From assembly GCA_036873755.1 (NCBI GenBank), contig JAVTVY010012683.1, positions 372,001 through 436,000 on the forward strand: DNA of 64,000 bases, read 5' to 3'. Below the pieces are notes generated by a model. That model had not been told where the DNA came from, did not search any database, and saw only the letters and a list, made by a program, of their open reading frames with translations. The translations under genes and the position numbers were made by a program. Source of the DNA: Hanleya hanleyi (Eukaryota; Mollusca; Polyplacophora; Lepidopleurida; Hanleyidae). Positions 43,490 through 53,419 of this stretch are shown here, piece by piece (the stretch's first letter is position 1; each line of letters starts with the position of its first letter).

Positions 43490-43718
43490 AAAACGAAAAA
43501 TGCCACCACTTTCTTCATATTTCATTTTCAATTAATGAAATTAATAGGGCATTTAAGAAAAACTTGCTCACGAAGTAATTATGAGGTCGCTGATCACGAA
43601 TCCGCGGTCAGAATCGACCTGGACTTCGATCTTGAACTCTAAATCTATCACCGATCAATCATTTTGTTTTAGCATTGACCTTGTCAGGTCGTAAGAAATA
43701 GGCGGATGAGCTTGACCT
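43490..43718. repeat. Dispersed repeat shared with 45828-46070
   Basis: Both copies carry GAAATTAATAGGGCATTT (or GGAATTAATAGGGCATTT), AAAACTTGCTCA(C/T)GAAGTAA, then a series of GACCTTGACCT/GATCTTGACC words. The copy at 45828-46070 has the same order. No coding sequence. Confidence 0.65.
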
Positions 43719-43789
43719 ATATGGGAGTAGCTAAGATTCATAGCGTCTCACTTCAAGGGAGACGCTATGAATCTTAGCTAATATGGGAG
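43719..43789. mobile_element. 53-bp palindromic micro-insertion with 9-bp target duplication
   Basis: The palindrome 43728-43780 has 22-base perfect arms starting TAGCTAAGATTCATAGCG and a 9-base loop. ATATGGGAG occurs directly on both sides (43719-43727 and 43781-43789). The first 18 bases of the arm also occur once, unpaired, at 45688-45705 in the CCHC-type ORF fragment. Confidence 0.85.
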
Positions 43790-43880
43790 GTTCTCGAAAG
43801 TAGTCAGTCAGTGATTTGCACGTGCAATTTCGTATAGATCGTTATTTTGAGTATTTCTGGAGTTTTAAGCTGGTAAAAGC

Positions 43881-44204
43881 TCACCAATCTCTAATGTAGG
43901 AGTTGTCACAGCGAAACAGCTCACCAATTACCAGTATACGAGTTGTCAGAGCATTTCCATCATAGCTCTCTAGATTTGTATCTAATACCGCTTATGCCGG
44001 TGCTAGGGGCCGTGTGGTCATATCATCCAAGTTGCCACATGAACAGGTACAATAAAAGCGTACCTGAGATACAACACATATCACGAATCGTTAGATTCTT
44101 GGTATGTGCTTTAGAATAGGTTAACCAGAAGACTATTCTGTGAAGTCATGTGACGCAGTCAGTATGTCGGCACCTCTTCCCACTTCCCTTATATGTGTTG
44201 TAAT
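43881..44204. repeat. Long direct repeat, copy 1 (copy 2 at 44390-44714)
   Basis: About 324 bases, nearly identical in the two copies, from CTCACCAATCTCTAATGTAG to TTATATGTGTTGTAATT, with ~185 bases between them. Both contain the structured RNA motif. Minus-strand open frames through each copy (44327-44133; 44932-44642) have different starts but share the last 23 residues (ITTHIREVGRGADILTASHD...). The arrangement suits the terminal direct repeats of a retroelement. Confidence 0.8.
43976..44075 (+). ncRNA. Conserved structured RNA motif in retroelement 3' region (copy 1)
   Basis: Begins TGTATCTAATACCGCTTATG, CCGGTGCTAGGGGCC, then stem A (GTGTGG with CCACAT) and stem B (GGTAC-loop-GTACC, loop AATAAAAGC), closing CTGAG. 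The equivalent at 48075-48187 keeps the first 40 bases and both loops but has different stem sequences that still pair. A second identical copy lies at 44484-44585; a decayed one is at 8991-9090. Class of RNA unknown. Confidence 0.5.
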
Positions 44205-44389
44205 TTTTTCCTGTATATGGCGAGATTCTGCTGGTGGACGTTTCGTCCCCGAGGCCCGCCCCCTGTACAGACCTTTTGGTCTTTGATATATGTTGGCATT
44301 TGTGGGAAGTTGATGCTGGGTCGACATCGGGCCTTACAGACTAGTCTTTTGTGTTAATTGCCGTCATTTACATCTGACGACAATACAGC

Positions 44390-44714
44390 TCACCAATCTC
44401 TAATGTAGGAGTTGTCACAGCGAAACAGCTCACCAATTACCAGTATACGAGTTGTCAGAGCATTTCCATCATAGCTCTCTAGATTTGTATCTAATACCGC
44501 TTATGCCGGTGCTAGGGGCCGTGTGGTCATATCATCCAAGTTGCCACATGAACAGGTACAATAAAAGCGTACCTGAGATACAACACATATCACGAATCGT
44601 TAGATTCTTGGTATGTGCTTTAGAATAGGTTTACCAGAAGACTATTCTGTGAAGTCATGTGACGCAGTCAGTATGTCGGCACCTCTTCCCACTTCCCTTA
44701 TATGTGTTGTAATT
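44390..44714. repeat. Long direct repeat, copy 2
   Basis: See the copy at 43881. Near-identity of the two copies argues for a recent duplication or for terminal repeats copied in one replication cycle. Confidence 0.8.
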
Positions 44715-44844
44715 ACTCCAGATTTTTCGTGTAGTATTTTTCCTGAACGTTTTTGGCATCTGTGCATGGTGAAATTTTGAGTTGATTGGTCAGATATCCG
44801 CTGTTCGCGGCGGTTTTTTTGTTTGTCTTGCTCATTTAGGCTGA

Positions 44845-45225
44845 TGTAGCTCACCATTTTCCTTGTGTAGGTAGATGGCGCTCTATTGAATGTAACACGG
44901 TCATACGGGCCTTTTGGGGTCTTTGAAGGCACTGTTTTTTCTATAGCGCGGGCTATTTGTAAACGGTTGTAAACTTATTTTCTGGATTGTTAGTTCGAAT
45001 TAATCTTTTCCGGAGCTTCCTGGGTGGGAGTCTATAATTAATAGCTGTTTTTAGTGCTATGACAATCAAACTGCGAGTTCACCATTTTCCTTGTGTAGGT
45101 AGATGACGCTGTATTGAATATACCACTGTCATACGGGGTCTTTGGCGACACTTGTTATAATTTTGTTTGTTTGTTCGAATGAATCTTTTCTGGAGCTCCC
45201 TGGGTGGGAGTCTATAATTATTTGT
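44845..45225. repeat. Two diverged tandem units
   Basis: TTTTCCTTGTGTAGGTAGAT occurs at about 44856 and 45086; GGAGCT(T/C)CCTGGGTGGGAGT at about 45013 and 45199. The unit is roughly 200 bases. Non-coding. Confidence 0.65.
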
Positions 45226-45308
45226 TAGTGCTGCTGCAAACAAACTGTTAGAGAGGCCACTGAACCTTAGACTTTTGGGGCTGAATGCCGCAAAGCCGAT
45301 TGGTATTG

Positions 45309-45374
45309 GCGTGCTTTTAGCTAAACAATATATAGCCCTCGTGAGGGCTATATATTATTTAGCTAGCGTGCTTT
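45309..45374. mobile_element. 48-bp palindromic micro-insertion with 9-bp target duplication
   Basis: Palindrome 45318-45365 begins TAGCTAAACAATATATAGCC and ends with its near-exact complement; GCGTGCTTT flanks it at 45309-45317 and 45366-45374. Confidence 0.85.
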
Positions 45375-45424
45375 GAAAGAGTTTGTCGGATCAGGGCCGA
45401 AAGTCCTTGATGGATTAGCGCAGG

Positions 45425-45475
45425 TAGCTAAATAATATATAGCCCTCTACTAGAGGGCTATATATTATTTAGCTA
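45425..45475. mobile_element. 51-bp palindrome, same family as 45318
   Basis: Arms start TAGCTAAATAATATATAGCC and pair almost to the centre (CTCTA/CTAGAG). Only AGG is shared by the two flanks, so the 9-bp duplication is not seen; the copy lies 60 bases from the one at 45318 and could have been rearranged with it. It stands just before the CCHC-type ORF. Confidence 0.75.
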
Positions 45476-45477
45476 AG

Positions 45478-45795
45478 GTGACAAAGGATCAGGTCAGAGA
45501 TTTTCTCCTCTTAAACGGTATCTTGGATTTTCAAGATCAGTGCGGTCACTTTGAGGAGACAGTACTTGTCAGAATAAAATGCCCACACACTGACATTAGA
45601 CATATTTTTGAGAAATATGGTAAAGTGCATGACATTTCTCATGAGTACTATACTTTTAACAGAGATTTAAAAACTGGGAGTAGGATAGCTAAGATTCATA
45701 GCGGACGGTGTGGGTATCTGACATCAAAACCACTCTCACCCCCACACACAGTTATGTTTGGAGAATTCAGACTTCCTTTTTGGTATAAAGGTTAG
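45478..45795 (+). pseudogene. Retroelement ORF1-like RNA-binding fragment
   Basis: About 105 codons. The order TDIRHIFEKYGKVHDISHEYY then KTGSRIAKI and a closing FRLPFWYKG resembles the RRM-like domain that precedes CCHC zinc knuckles in ORF1 proteins of invertebrate LINEs (YG-x-V, TG-x-R, Y-x-G endings). The knuckles themselves are absent after 45795. The start codon is uncertain: a palindromic insertion ends three bases upstream, so the N-terminus was cut. Likely role when intact: binding of element RNA. Confidence 0.45.
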
Positions 45796-46659
45796 GTTAT
45801 TTTCAAGCAATTTTCCTCATTTTCAATTTTTTTATTTTTAATTAATGGAATTAATAGGGCATTTTAAAAAAACTTGCTCATGAAGTAAATCATGAAGTCG
45901 GTGAATTCGAGGTCAGATTTGACCTTGACCTCGATCTTGACCTCCAAATCGATATCCAATCAATTTCGATCATCTTGGTTTGACATTTGGCGGACGATCT
46001 TGACCTTTTGGTATGTGATGACCCCTGCATTGATGTATGACCTGCATCTTGGCCTCCGACATTAGGGAGCAGAACGCTGCAGTGCAATGAAAGTGTATCG
46101 ACATTTTTTGACGGAGACCAGAACCTCTGAGGTCAATTTCAAGGTCATCATTACCATGGTTATAAACGTGAATTTTATATGTACCATTTATGAGGCCGTT
46201 GATCACAAATAATATGTCAGACTGAAGAAACTTGACGATGCGGAGCAATTAGGCGACAAATTCGACACATGGCAGTTTCTTTATATACCCTATAGGGCCT
46301 ACACTTATTCTCCAAAGTTTTCTCCAAGTAATACAATACATGCTTGAGGGTCATTATATAGCCACCATGATGTTACCCGATCGCGATGAGCGATCGTAAA
46401 AAAACCCTGACCCGAATAAACATATACACAGAATATTTACAAAAACATTAGGCCCTGAACATTTTATTCATAAAAATTTAAAAATGAAATTAAATTAATT
46501 CATTGGAAATTTGAACATTAAATATTATTTCGATACCGGTAATGGTAAATTGATACATGATAAAAGACTTTCCTTTTTTGTTTTTTTATATTTTTTTGTT
46601 GGAAGGACAATTATGAATATATATAATTGAACTAAATTAAACAAATTACAGATAAATTA

Positions 46660-46870
46660 GAATGACATATATATATATATATCTCTCTCTCTCTAGGAAT
46701 CCTACGTTCTGATTGCTTCGGTATACTTTGCTTTTGCGGCTTATTTCTTTCCTGCATGTCACAGAATCCTACGTCGTGATTGCCTGGTCTGGACCTTGTC
46801 CCTTACATCATTTCTTCCCTGCACGTCACGGAATCCTACGTGGTGATTGCCTATTCATTCTGTGCTATTC
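46660..46870. repeat. (TA)n(TC)n microsatellite and three ~75-bp units
   Basis: (TA)n and (CT)n at 46664-46695, then GGAATCCTACGT-type units at about 46697, 46764 and 46830, each followed by a TGATTGCCT-like segment. From 46071 to 46660 nothing was recognised. Confidence 0.6.
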
Positions 46871-47204
46871 TTTTTATCTTTGTGTGCTGCTCCGTCCACG
46901 AAAACTTTCTCCGACTTATCTGGCGTGAATAGGTCAGTGCCGTCCCTTGAGGGGTCCTTTCTCCCCTGGCGGCCCATAGGTCTTCCGGGTCACCAGTGGT
47001 CCAGCCCTCTTCACGTGATGTCGATGCGACTGCTTCCTGGCTACCAGTGGCCCTGCCCTCCTCCATCGCAGCATGTGATACTGAAGTGACCGGTACGTCT
47101 TCTGGGCCACCAGGGGCAGGCCTCTTGTTTTGTGGGACAACAGGCGAGTGACAATCTCGCACCTTATTTATTCTCAGGAGTGTGGTTAGCACACCTAAAA
47201 TCAC
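46851..47204 (-). CDS. Possible small ORF with internal Glu/Gly repeats
   Basis: An open frame of ~117 codons on the minus strand. Residues ~30-75 contain loosely repeated segments (GPEDVPVTSVS; GDPEDLW; AMEEGRATGS; SREEGWTTG), and the C-terminus has SRRKFSWTEQHTKI. No family was recognised and there is no splice evidence. It could be a repeat-derived open frame. Confidence 0.2.
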   Translation of the reverse strand: MILGVLTTLLRINKVRDCHSPVVPQNKRPAPGGPEDVPVTSVSHAAMEEGRATGSQEAVASTSREEGWTTGDPEDLWAARGERTPQGTALTYSRQISRRKFSWTEQHTKIKRIAQNE

Positions 47205-47325
47205 ATCCCATAAACGAGTCTAGGCGAGTGATGAGTTATAGCCTGGGGCACTGGAGGTGTGAAGTGGCCCTGTTGCCTTTTCCAGAGCAATTCTGTGTGC
47301 TGTCGACTTCAAGTGGCGTAATACT

Positions 47326-48075
47326 GTGAATTACGCCACTTCATTTACGCCAATCTTTAGCTCGACTACATACAAGAGATATCATTCATGGGATGTTTCT
47401 TTGTTTATAGAGTTGCTTGAATTTCTCATTAAAAATATCTATGTGAAATTTGGCAACACAATATATCAGCAGCATATAGGTATTCCAATGGGTACTAATT
47501 GTGCACCCCTGTTGGCTGACCTGTATCTGTTCTCTTATGGATATGACTATATGCAGGCGCTTTCAAAAACCGATCCATTCAAAGCCCGTTCCTTCTCATT
47601 CACCAAACGCTATATAGACGATCTTCTCGATGTGGATAATCGCTATATAAATGACGCAGTGAAGGATATATATCAACCTTCACTGGATTTGAAGGAAACT
47701 ACAGATAGCCCTACAGGCACATCTTATTTAGATCTCTATCTCTATAGAAATGAAGCGGGCATTCTCTCTCGTCGACTTTATGACAAAAGAGATGATTACA
47801 ATTTCGACATCGTAAACTATCCCTTTTTGGATAGTAATATTCCAGTGGGACCTGCATATGGCGTATACATATCTCGCTTAGTAGCATTTGCTAGATCCTG
47901 TATTAAACGTGATGATTTTAACCAACGTCACAAAACATTGTTGCAGAAACTTATAAAACAGGGCTATTCCACCAAGCGCCTCAACTCAAAGTTTCTCAAA
48001 TTTGGCGATACATATCGCATGCTGATAGCAAAATACGAACGTAGCGTGCAAGATCTATGGCGCTACGTTTCGTAA
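47326..48075 (+). pseudogene. Reverse transcriptase C-terminal half, intact frame
   Basis: Open for ~249 codons with RT motifs GIPMGTNCAPLLADL (motif B) and FTKRYIDDLL (catalytic YIDD), then SYLDLYLY, RLYDKRDDYNFDI, and GPAYGVYISRLVAFARS (thumb-like region). No endonuclease follows. Motifs A and the fingers are missing upstream of 47330, so it is 5'-truncated. I recognise the family as a widespread invertebrate RT related to Penelope-like elements, possibly one with an N-terminal GIY-YIG, but cannot place it exactly. The ORF ends RWRYVS-like at the stop, after which the structured RNA and a conserved ~250-base tail follow. Confidence 0.75.
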
Positions 48076-48187
48076 CTTGTGTCTAATTCCGCTTAACCCG
48101 GGGCTAGGGGCCGTATGAACCCATGTACTTCAAGATCCACATGGTACTCATATGAACAGTCACAATCAAAGCGTGACTGAGCTACAT
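48075..48187 (+). ncRNA. Structured RNA motif in the 3' untranslated region of the RT element
   Basis: Directly after the stop codon: TTGTGTCTAATTCCGCTTAA, GGGGCTAGGGGCC, stem A (GTATGA..CCATGT with ACATGG..TCATAT), then stem B GTCAC with GTGAC around AATCAAAGC, then TGAG. Equivalent to 43976-44075 with compensating stem changes. Confidence 0.5.
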
Positions 48188-48440
48188 CATTCTTTAGATG
48201 ACGACTTTACAACGAATATTATGGATTAAGAATACAGATCATGATGTCTTGCCGGCATCATTGAAAACTGTTGACCGCTTCTCTCTTGGAGGAAACAAGC
48301 TTATGTTTATGTATACTATGATCGTCTTTTTGAATTTGGTGCTAATACTGTTATATGAAATAGGTCTTTGGATTATGGACGCGGATATTCTCTAATGGAC
48401 GACGGCTGGATTATGAATGACGGACTAGACGCTTGTAATT
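48188..48440 (+). repeat. 3' tail of the RT element (reference copy)
   Basis: Contains ATGATGTCTTGCCGGCATCA and GGACTAGACGCTTGTAATT; matched by the copies at 181-375 (minus), 10795-11110 and 42255-42490. Bases 48441-48900 carry no recognised feature. Confidence 0.75.
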
Positions 48441-48900
48441 TGCTAACAAATTTGCTCCCACGACATATTTGTCCAGCTCATTTGCCGCTATCCCCCGAAT
48501 AAGGGCGTCCTTGAGCCATCCTTAAAAAAATGTTTGTTGGCTGTAACCCGACCCTACCTCAGAGAGTTGCGTCGGTAGGTAGGTAATTTCTTTTTTTGCG
48601 AGGTCAGATTTTCCCTTCAGAGAGAGTGGAAGAGTTCATGTGATTTGGTCTGGATACCAAGATCATTTGAAAATGCCATGAGAAAAATACTGTAGAGAAA
48701 ACAAGGTAGGTATCTTCAATGAAGAAGTAAAGCAAGATATCATTGAACTTGGGCTTAGGTTTTCACATCCTTGACCAAATTCTTGACATCGAATATTGAC
48801 TAGAGTTCATATATTAGACTCAGTAGATTGAGTGATAATCTGGTGTCACTGTGATGTGGTTTTGACTAGTCCTTATATTAGATTAGTGAGGAATCTGGTG

Positions 48901-49559
48901 TCACTGCCTATTTTCTTGGTTGGCGCTTCGGAGGGTTTTTCGAAGTTTAATGCAATCATGGCACACTGGTAGGACGACTTTATACTCCTTCAAAAGCCAT
49001 TTCTCGTTGCACCTTCGGAAGCACAGTAACAGCACTAAGCCAGACGAGTAGTAGGGAAATTCTAAGCTTGTAGTGCAAGACATCTGCAGGCGTACGAACA
49101 TCTTCCCATGCAATGCATCATCTGTGGGAAAAAATATACAAGAAGAGTTGCAAATGCCTGAGCTCCTGCAACTGTTAGTATCTGTCATAGAAATCCAACA
49201 TGGAGAACAAAATGAGGGGGGAGAATGGAGAATTTAACTCGAAAGTGAACATATATAGACACTGCAGTTCCTCGAAATATGTACATGTTAAAAATATAGC
49301 ATTATTTGGTAAGACTCCCAAACATGTCTATTGCAAACATACTGACAAAAACTAGATAACTATCAAGTCTTAGTACCATCTGTCTGATATTTCCTGAAGA
49401 GAAAAGCATACTTGTATTGTGTTGTAGAAGACGTTTGAGAGAGCAGAGTTCCCTGGAAGTCACCTTACTCGTGGAATAAATACATCTGGGCTTCCCACAT
49501 TCATAGCATACGACAAGGCTTCTCACGTTCTGGGCAGTTAACTGGGCATTCTTCAATCC
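48901..49559 (-). CDS. Two-exon minus-strand gene with Cys-rich segments
   Basis: Exon upstream (about 49559-49310) reads GLKNAQLTAQNVRSLVVCYECGKPRC then YSTSKVTSREL and SLKRLLQ. The terminal exon (49133-48901) opens after TTTTTTCCCACAG and reads TTSLEFPYYSSGLVLLLCF, then VVLPVCHDCIKLRKTL to the stop. The CYECGKPRC, FPYY and LP-x-C-x-x-C blocks recur together in a multicopy invertebrate protein family of unknown function; the paired cysteines suggest zinc binding. The segment after RLLQ in the first exon deviates from that pattern, so the exact donor is uncertain. Upstream exons beyond 49575 were not resolved. Confidence 0.45.
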
Positions 49560-49979
49560 CTGTGACTACATGAAATTGAGAGTTACAAATTGAAGTCCAT
49601 CAGCATATCTGTATAAGATATAATGAGAACAGTCCAAACCAAGACACACTGACAGGTTCAAGAATCTGGACACTTTTCAATATCTCCTACTTGAAGCTTT
49701 GCATCAACAACACTCAATAACATGCCTTTCTTCCCCTAAAATTGAGCAAAAAAAATTTAACCTCCTGCATTCGTTCTTGAAAGAAGATATTCTGACCTGA
49801 TATCTGTTGGCTGTTTCCATGTCCAGGTGTCCTGAACGACATCCTGGCACAGACACTGTTTATTTCAAGTGATGGTTTTCTCTGAGACTGTTTGATGGGA
49901 CTGAGTGGACTTCAATTAAGTTATAAGGATTGAAAGTCATGTGGGAAGTTTTCCCCACATTTGTTTCGTTATTGAAAGT

Positions 49980-51075
49980 AGGTTGCTGTTTCCTATCCAG
50001 GTCAGAGTTAATGTCACACGAGTCAAGTTTTGTGTCACACGAGTGACATCATTCCATGTGCACCAAAATAAAGAGATACACTTCAAATTTCTTGAGCACC
50101 TCAGTGGATGTTTTAGATATACCCCTCCAGTGTTACCTTTACTCCATGAATGACTTAGTCATAAATTGGGCCACAAATCTTAGCGTTTGTATGCACCGGT
50201 GGGGCGTGTGTCTTCGTGCCTGTCATGCGAGTCACGCAATTTGCTTCATTATTTCAGTACTTGATCAGCATTATTACCTTTGTTCCCTGTGTTGTAAGCC
50301 TCTTGCTTAATATAGAATCAACACACTAACTGTAACAATTGAAATATAATGGCATAGTTTTGTTAAGAGAAATCCTTATTGTGATTATGTATTGCCTAGT
50401 TTTGTTTTCTGTTTTGGACAAAACTTACTCGATTATGCATTGCCTAGTTTTTTGTTCTGTTTTAGGAAAAACTTACTCTGATTCATCTAATTGCTTTCCT
50501 TCACCTCATGTTGCTGAAGCAGTGACCCGACTTTGATAGTCATGAAAAGTGACCCTCAGCTGGACTGAAAGAACTATGTTCTGTACTAGTTTGCTCATGT
50601 ATTTGAACATGTATGACGATGTGACCAAGTAACAGACAAATTGAATCTGATGAAGCCATAGGAATATTAAAACATTACATGTGAACACAAATATGCCAAT
50701 TTACTTTGAATATCATAACATTTGTTTCATTATTGAAAGCAGTTTGCGCGTTTCCTTTTCAGATCAGAGTTAATGTCACGCGAGTCACAAGTTTTGTGTC
50801 ACGCGAGTCACATCGTTCCATGTGCATCAAAATAGAGAGATACACTTCAAATTTCTTGAGCACCTCAGTTGATGTTCTGGATATACCCCTCCAGTGTTAC
50901 CTGTACTCCATGAATGACTTAGTCATAAAATGGGCCACAAATCTTAGCGTTTGTATGAACGGGTGAGACGAGTGTATTCGTGCCTGTCACGCGAGTCACG
51001 CACTTTGCTTCCTTATTTCAGTACTTTCTTGATCAGCAGTATTACCTTTGTTCCCTGTGTTGTAAGTCTCTTACT
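49980..51075. repeat. Direct repeat of ~330 bp at ~765-bp spacing
   Basis: 49985-50305 and 50745-51075 share TTTCCTWTYCAGRTCAGAG, TTAATGTCAC(A/G)CGAGTCA, GATGTTYTRGATATACCCCTCCAG and CATGAATGACTTAGTCATAAA. The word GTCACGCGAGTCAC, itself partly palindromic, recurs six or more times in and around the repeat (also 51160). Bases 51230-52020 hold nothing recognised. Confidence 0.7.
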
Positions 51076-52021
51076 TAAAGTTGACATAGAATTAACACAG
51101 TAACCCAAACAAGTGAGTATTAAATAATTCTGAACCAAATAACTGAGTGAGTATGTCACGCGAGTCACCGTGGAATGGCTGAAATGAAGACAAATGTGAT
51201 TGACCATGTACATATTGGTTTGACCATCATTATGTTCAGTTTGTCATGGTCCAGGTCTGATGTTGAGGTCTGATAATTTGGTATGTTTAATTCTTTTGTG
51301 TTAAATCAAATATGTTCTTTTATGCTTGATATAAAATAATTGTCATTCCAGGGATCTATGTACATGTAGGCCTACTAGCTCACCAATAAGGTATTGCTCA
51401 TTATGAATGTTATGAATGTGTTGTTTTCTAGGTCCATTGTCAAAGTTCACCTCAAATATTTTGTGCTGTTATGTCTGTTATTGTTCTCAGAATGTAGTCT
51501 ATATGTATCACATACTAACTAGCATGTGCTTGTTGCAGGTAATATTTTGCATAATGATACCAAAGTTATGAACTGAGCGTGTTTGTACAGGCACACAAAT
51601 ACTGTCGGTTTATATGTTTAGCAAATGTAGAGTGTATATAATTACATAGTAAAGAAGAGTCATTACACCACTCTTCATATATATAAAACTACTTTAGCTT
51701 GGATTTTACTCCTGTATAAATAACCTTTCATATACATTACCTCAAATGTTACAATATATGATAAAACCATCCCATATTTTGTAACTTTCAATATAGCAAC
51801 ATTTCCAATATAACGACCCAATTCACGCCATATTCATTCATTATCACCATATTTCCATGCTCCATTATATATATATATACCGTGAATAATACTGTCATAA
51901 ACGGCAGCTCATAGAACTCCCATCATACTGTGCATGATAGTTCTCACGTAGTATAGAACAAGGCTACACCGGAGCTATCTTTTATAGTATTATTATCTAA
52001 TCAAAGACTTAGTGCTACAGC

Positions 52022-52225
52022 ACTTTTATTATTGTCATGTTTTTTTTTATTATTTTGTGCACTGCCTTATCAAAGGCGTTTGGTACAAATAAAATTGAAT
52101 TGAATTGTCTTTGTAATATGAAAAAGGTTGAGGATGAGCAACATTTCCTTTTAGAATGTTTACTATATCGGGATCTCAGACGGGACTTGTTTACTTTTTT
52201 AACCGCGCATCACGATCAAATACTA
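52022..52225 (+). mobile_element. LINE 3' tail inserted next to a LINE C-terminal fragment
   Basis: 52040-52107 ends in AAATAAAATTGAATTGAATTG, a LINE 3' tail. The bases after it encode CLCNMKKVEDEQHFLLECLLYRDLRRDLF, the Cys-His knuckle of another LINE's C-terminus. The latter is cut at 52231 by a word-array element. Confidence 0.6.
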
Positions 52226-52231
52226 CGACTA

Positions 52232-52440
52232 CACTCTAAGCTCAGAAGGTGTAGAAAAGGTGCAAAAAAGGTGTAAATCAAACGTTTACACCTTCTGGGT
52301 TCATGTTTACACCTTTAGGGGGTGTAAATAAGGTGTAGAAAAGGTGCAAATGTATGAAGATTGATTCCAACCCCGATTTTACACCCGTAAAGGTGTAAAT
52401 TTATTAAAAGGTGTTAAAAAGGTGTAAATACTTAATTTTC
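52232..52440. mobile_element. Word-array element built from AGGTGTAAA/TTTACACCT (left end)
   Basis: TA, then CACTCTAAGCTCAGAAGGTG, then some fifteen occurrences of AGGTGTA, AAGGTGC or TTACACC in both orientations. No right terminus was found by 52440, so this copy is truncated. Same word as 57712-58350. Bases 52441-53270 contain nothing recognised. Confidence 0.65.
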
Positions 52441-53273
52441 CATACACATTTGGAACTTAATTTCTATGCTGAGGAAATGTATTTCCTTGTAAACCATCAA
52501 AATTTTCAAGCAAACCAACTTTCTACACAAAATTAAATCAATGGATCTAACAATTTGACCAGTGTCCCTAACATTTAAGCAAAAAATCCAACGGAAATAT
52601 TATAAAAAAAACGAGCTGCAGACCATAAGATTCAATCCCCCAGTCGATTTTACGAGGGAGTGAAAATTGAACAGCCGATCTAGTGTTCTCACTCAAGGTT
52701 GAGCCCAAGACTACAGGGCACGGAGGGGGGGAGGGGCGTTCTGGGATTTTGAATATCAGCAGTATATAAAAACACGTTGTTTGTCGACCAATGTAAGAAG
52801 TTATCAGATCGATATCTACAGTGCTGATAACTGCTCAGCTATCAGATAAAGTGATTTTCAACTTCATTTCAATGGGGGATTTGCACAATAAGCAGTGAAT
52901 ACAACGGAAACTACAAATTATAGGCTATGATTGATCCACTGAGACAGGAAGGTGTGAAATGGACTAAACGGTTCGAAGTGATAATCATGACAGCTTGTTG
53001 TGCATGTTACCCATTAACAATTGTGCGATTATCGTCACAAATTATTACTTGATAAAGTAATGGTTACCATCCTGTCCGGAATCATAATCCGCGGCCTGCC
53101 ATTATCTCATATCTCTTTGACGCTAACGCAAAGTTTTGGTTAAACTATACATATCGGTGATGATTCTATTGCTCAATTAGTTATTGAGTTTATTCTGCCA
53201 ATGCCTAACAAAAATTGCACACAGCCGTTTTTCACGTCGCTCGTTCTATGCATCGAAGTGGACTTTTTGCGAG

Positions 53274-53419
53274 ATGGCGACTTGCCTGCTGTTGATCGGT
53301 GAGAACCGAAAGAAAATCGCTTTACCTTTTGCAACTCCCAGCCTGCGGACCTTAAAGATCACATTTCACAGAATGCTACCTTAGCTGATCTAATTGGCAT
53401 TAACGACGTAACCTTCCAG
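53274..53419 (+). CDS. First coding exon of a multi-exon gene (53274-57586)
   Basis: ATG at 53274 in MATCLLLIGENRKKIALPF, donor GTAAATA at 53420. The frame stays sensible up to TPSL, then only the next frame is sensible (DLKDHISQNATLADLIG...FTFQ-like ending, NDVTFQ). One extra G near 53347 (CGGACC to CGGGACC) would restore it, so either a base is missing from the assembly or the gene is mutated. The fold looks like a small N-terminal ubiquitin- or PB1-like domain, but no family is assigned. Confidence 0.5.

Noticed and set aside
45318..45475. Bacterial-type attenuator or terminator hairpins
   Set aside because: The genomic context is eukaryotic, and the flanking 9-bp duplication shows at least one of them is an insertion.
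47311..47341. Hairpin AAGTGGCGTAA/TTACGCCACTT as another micro-insertion
   Set aside because: No 9-bp flanking repeat; only ACTTCA is shared, so it does not meet the criterion used for the others.
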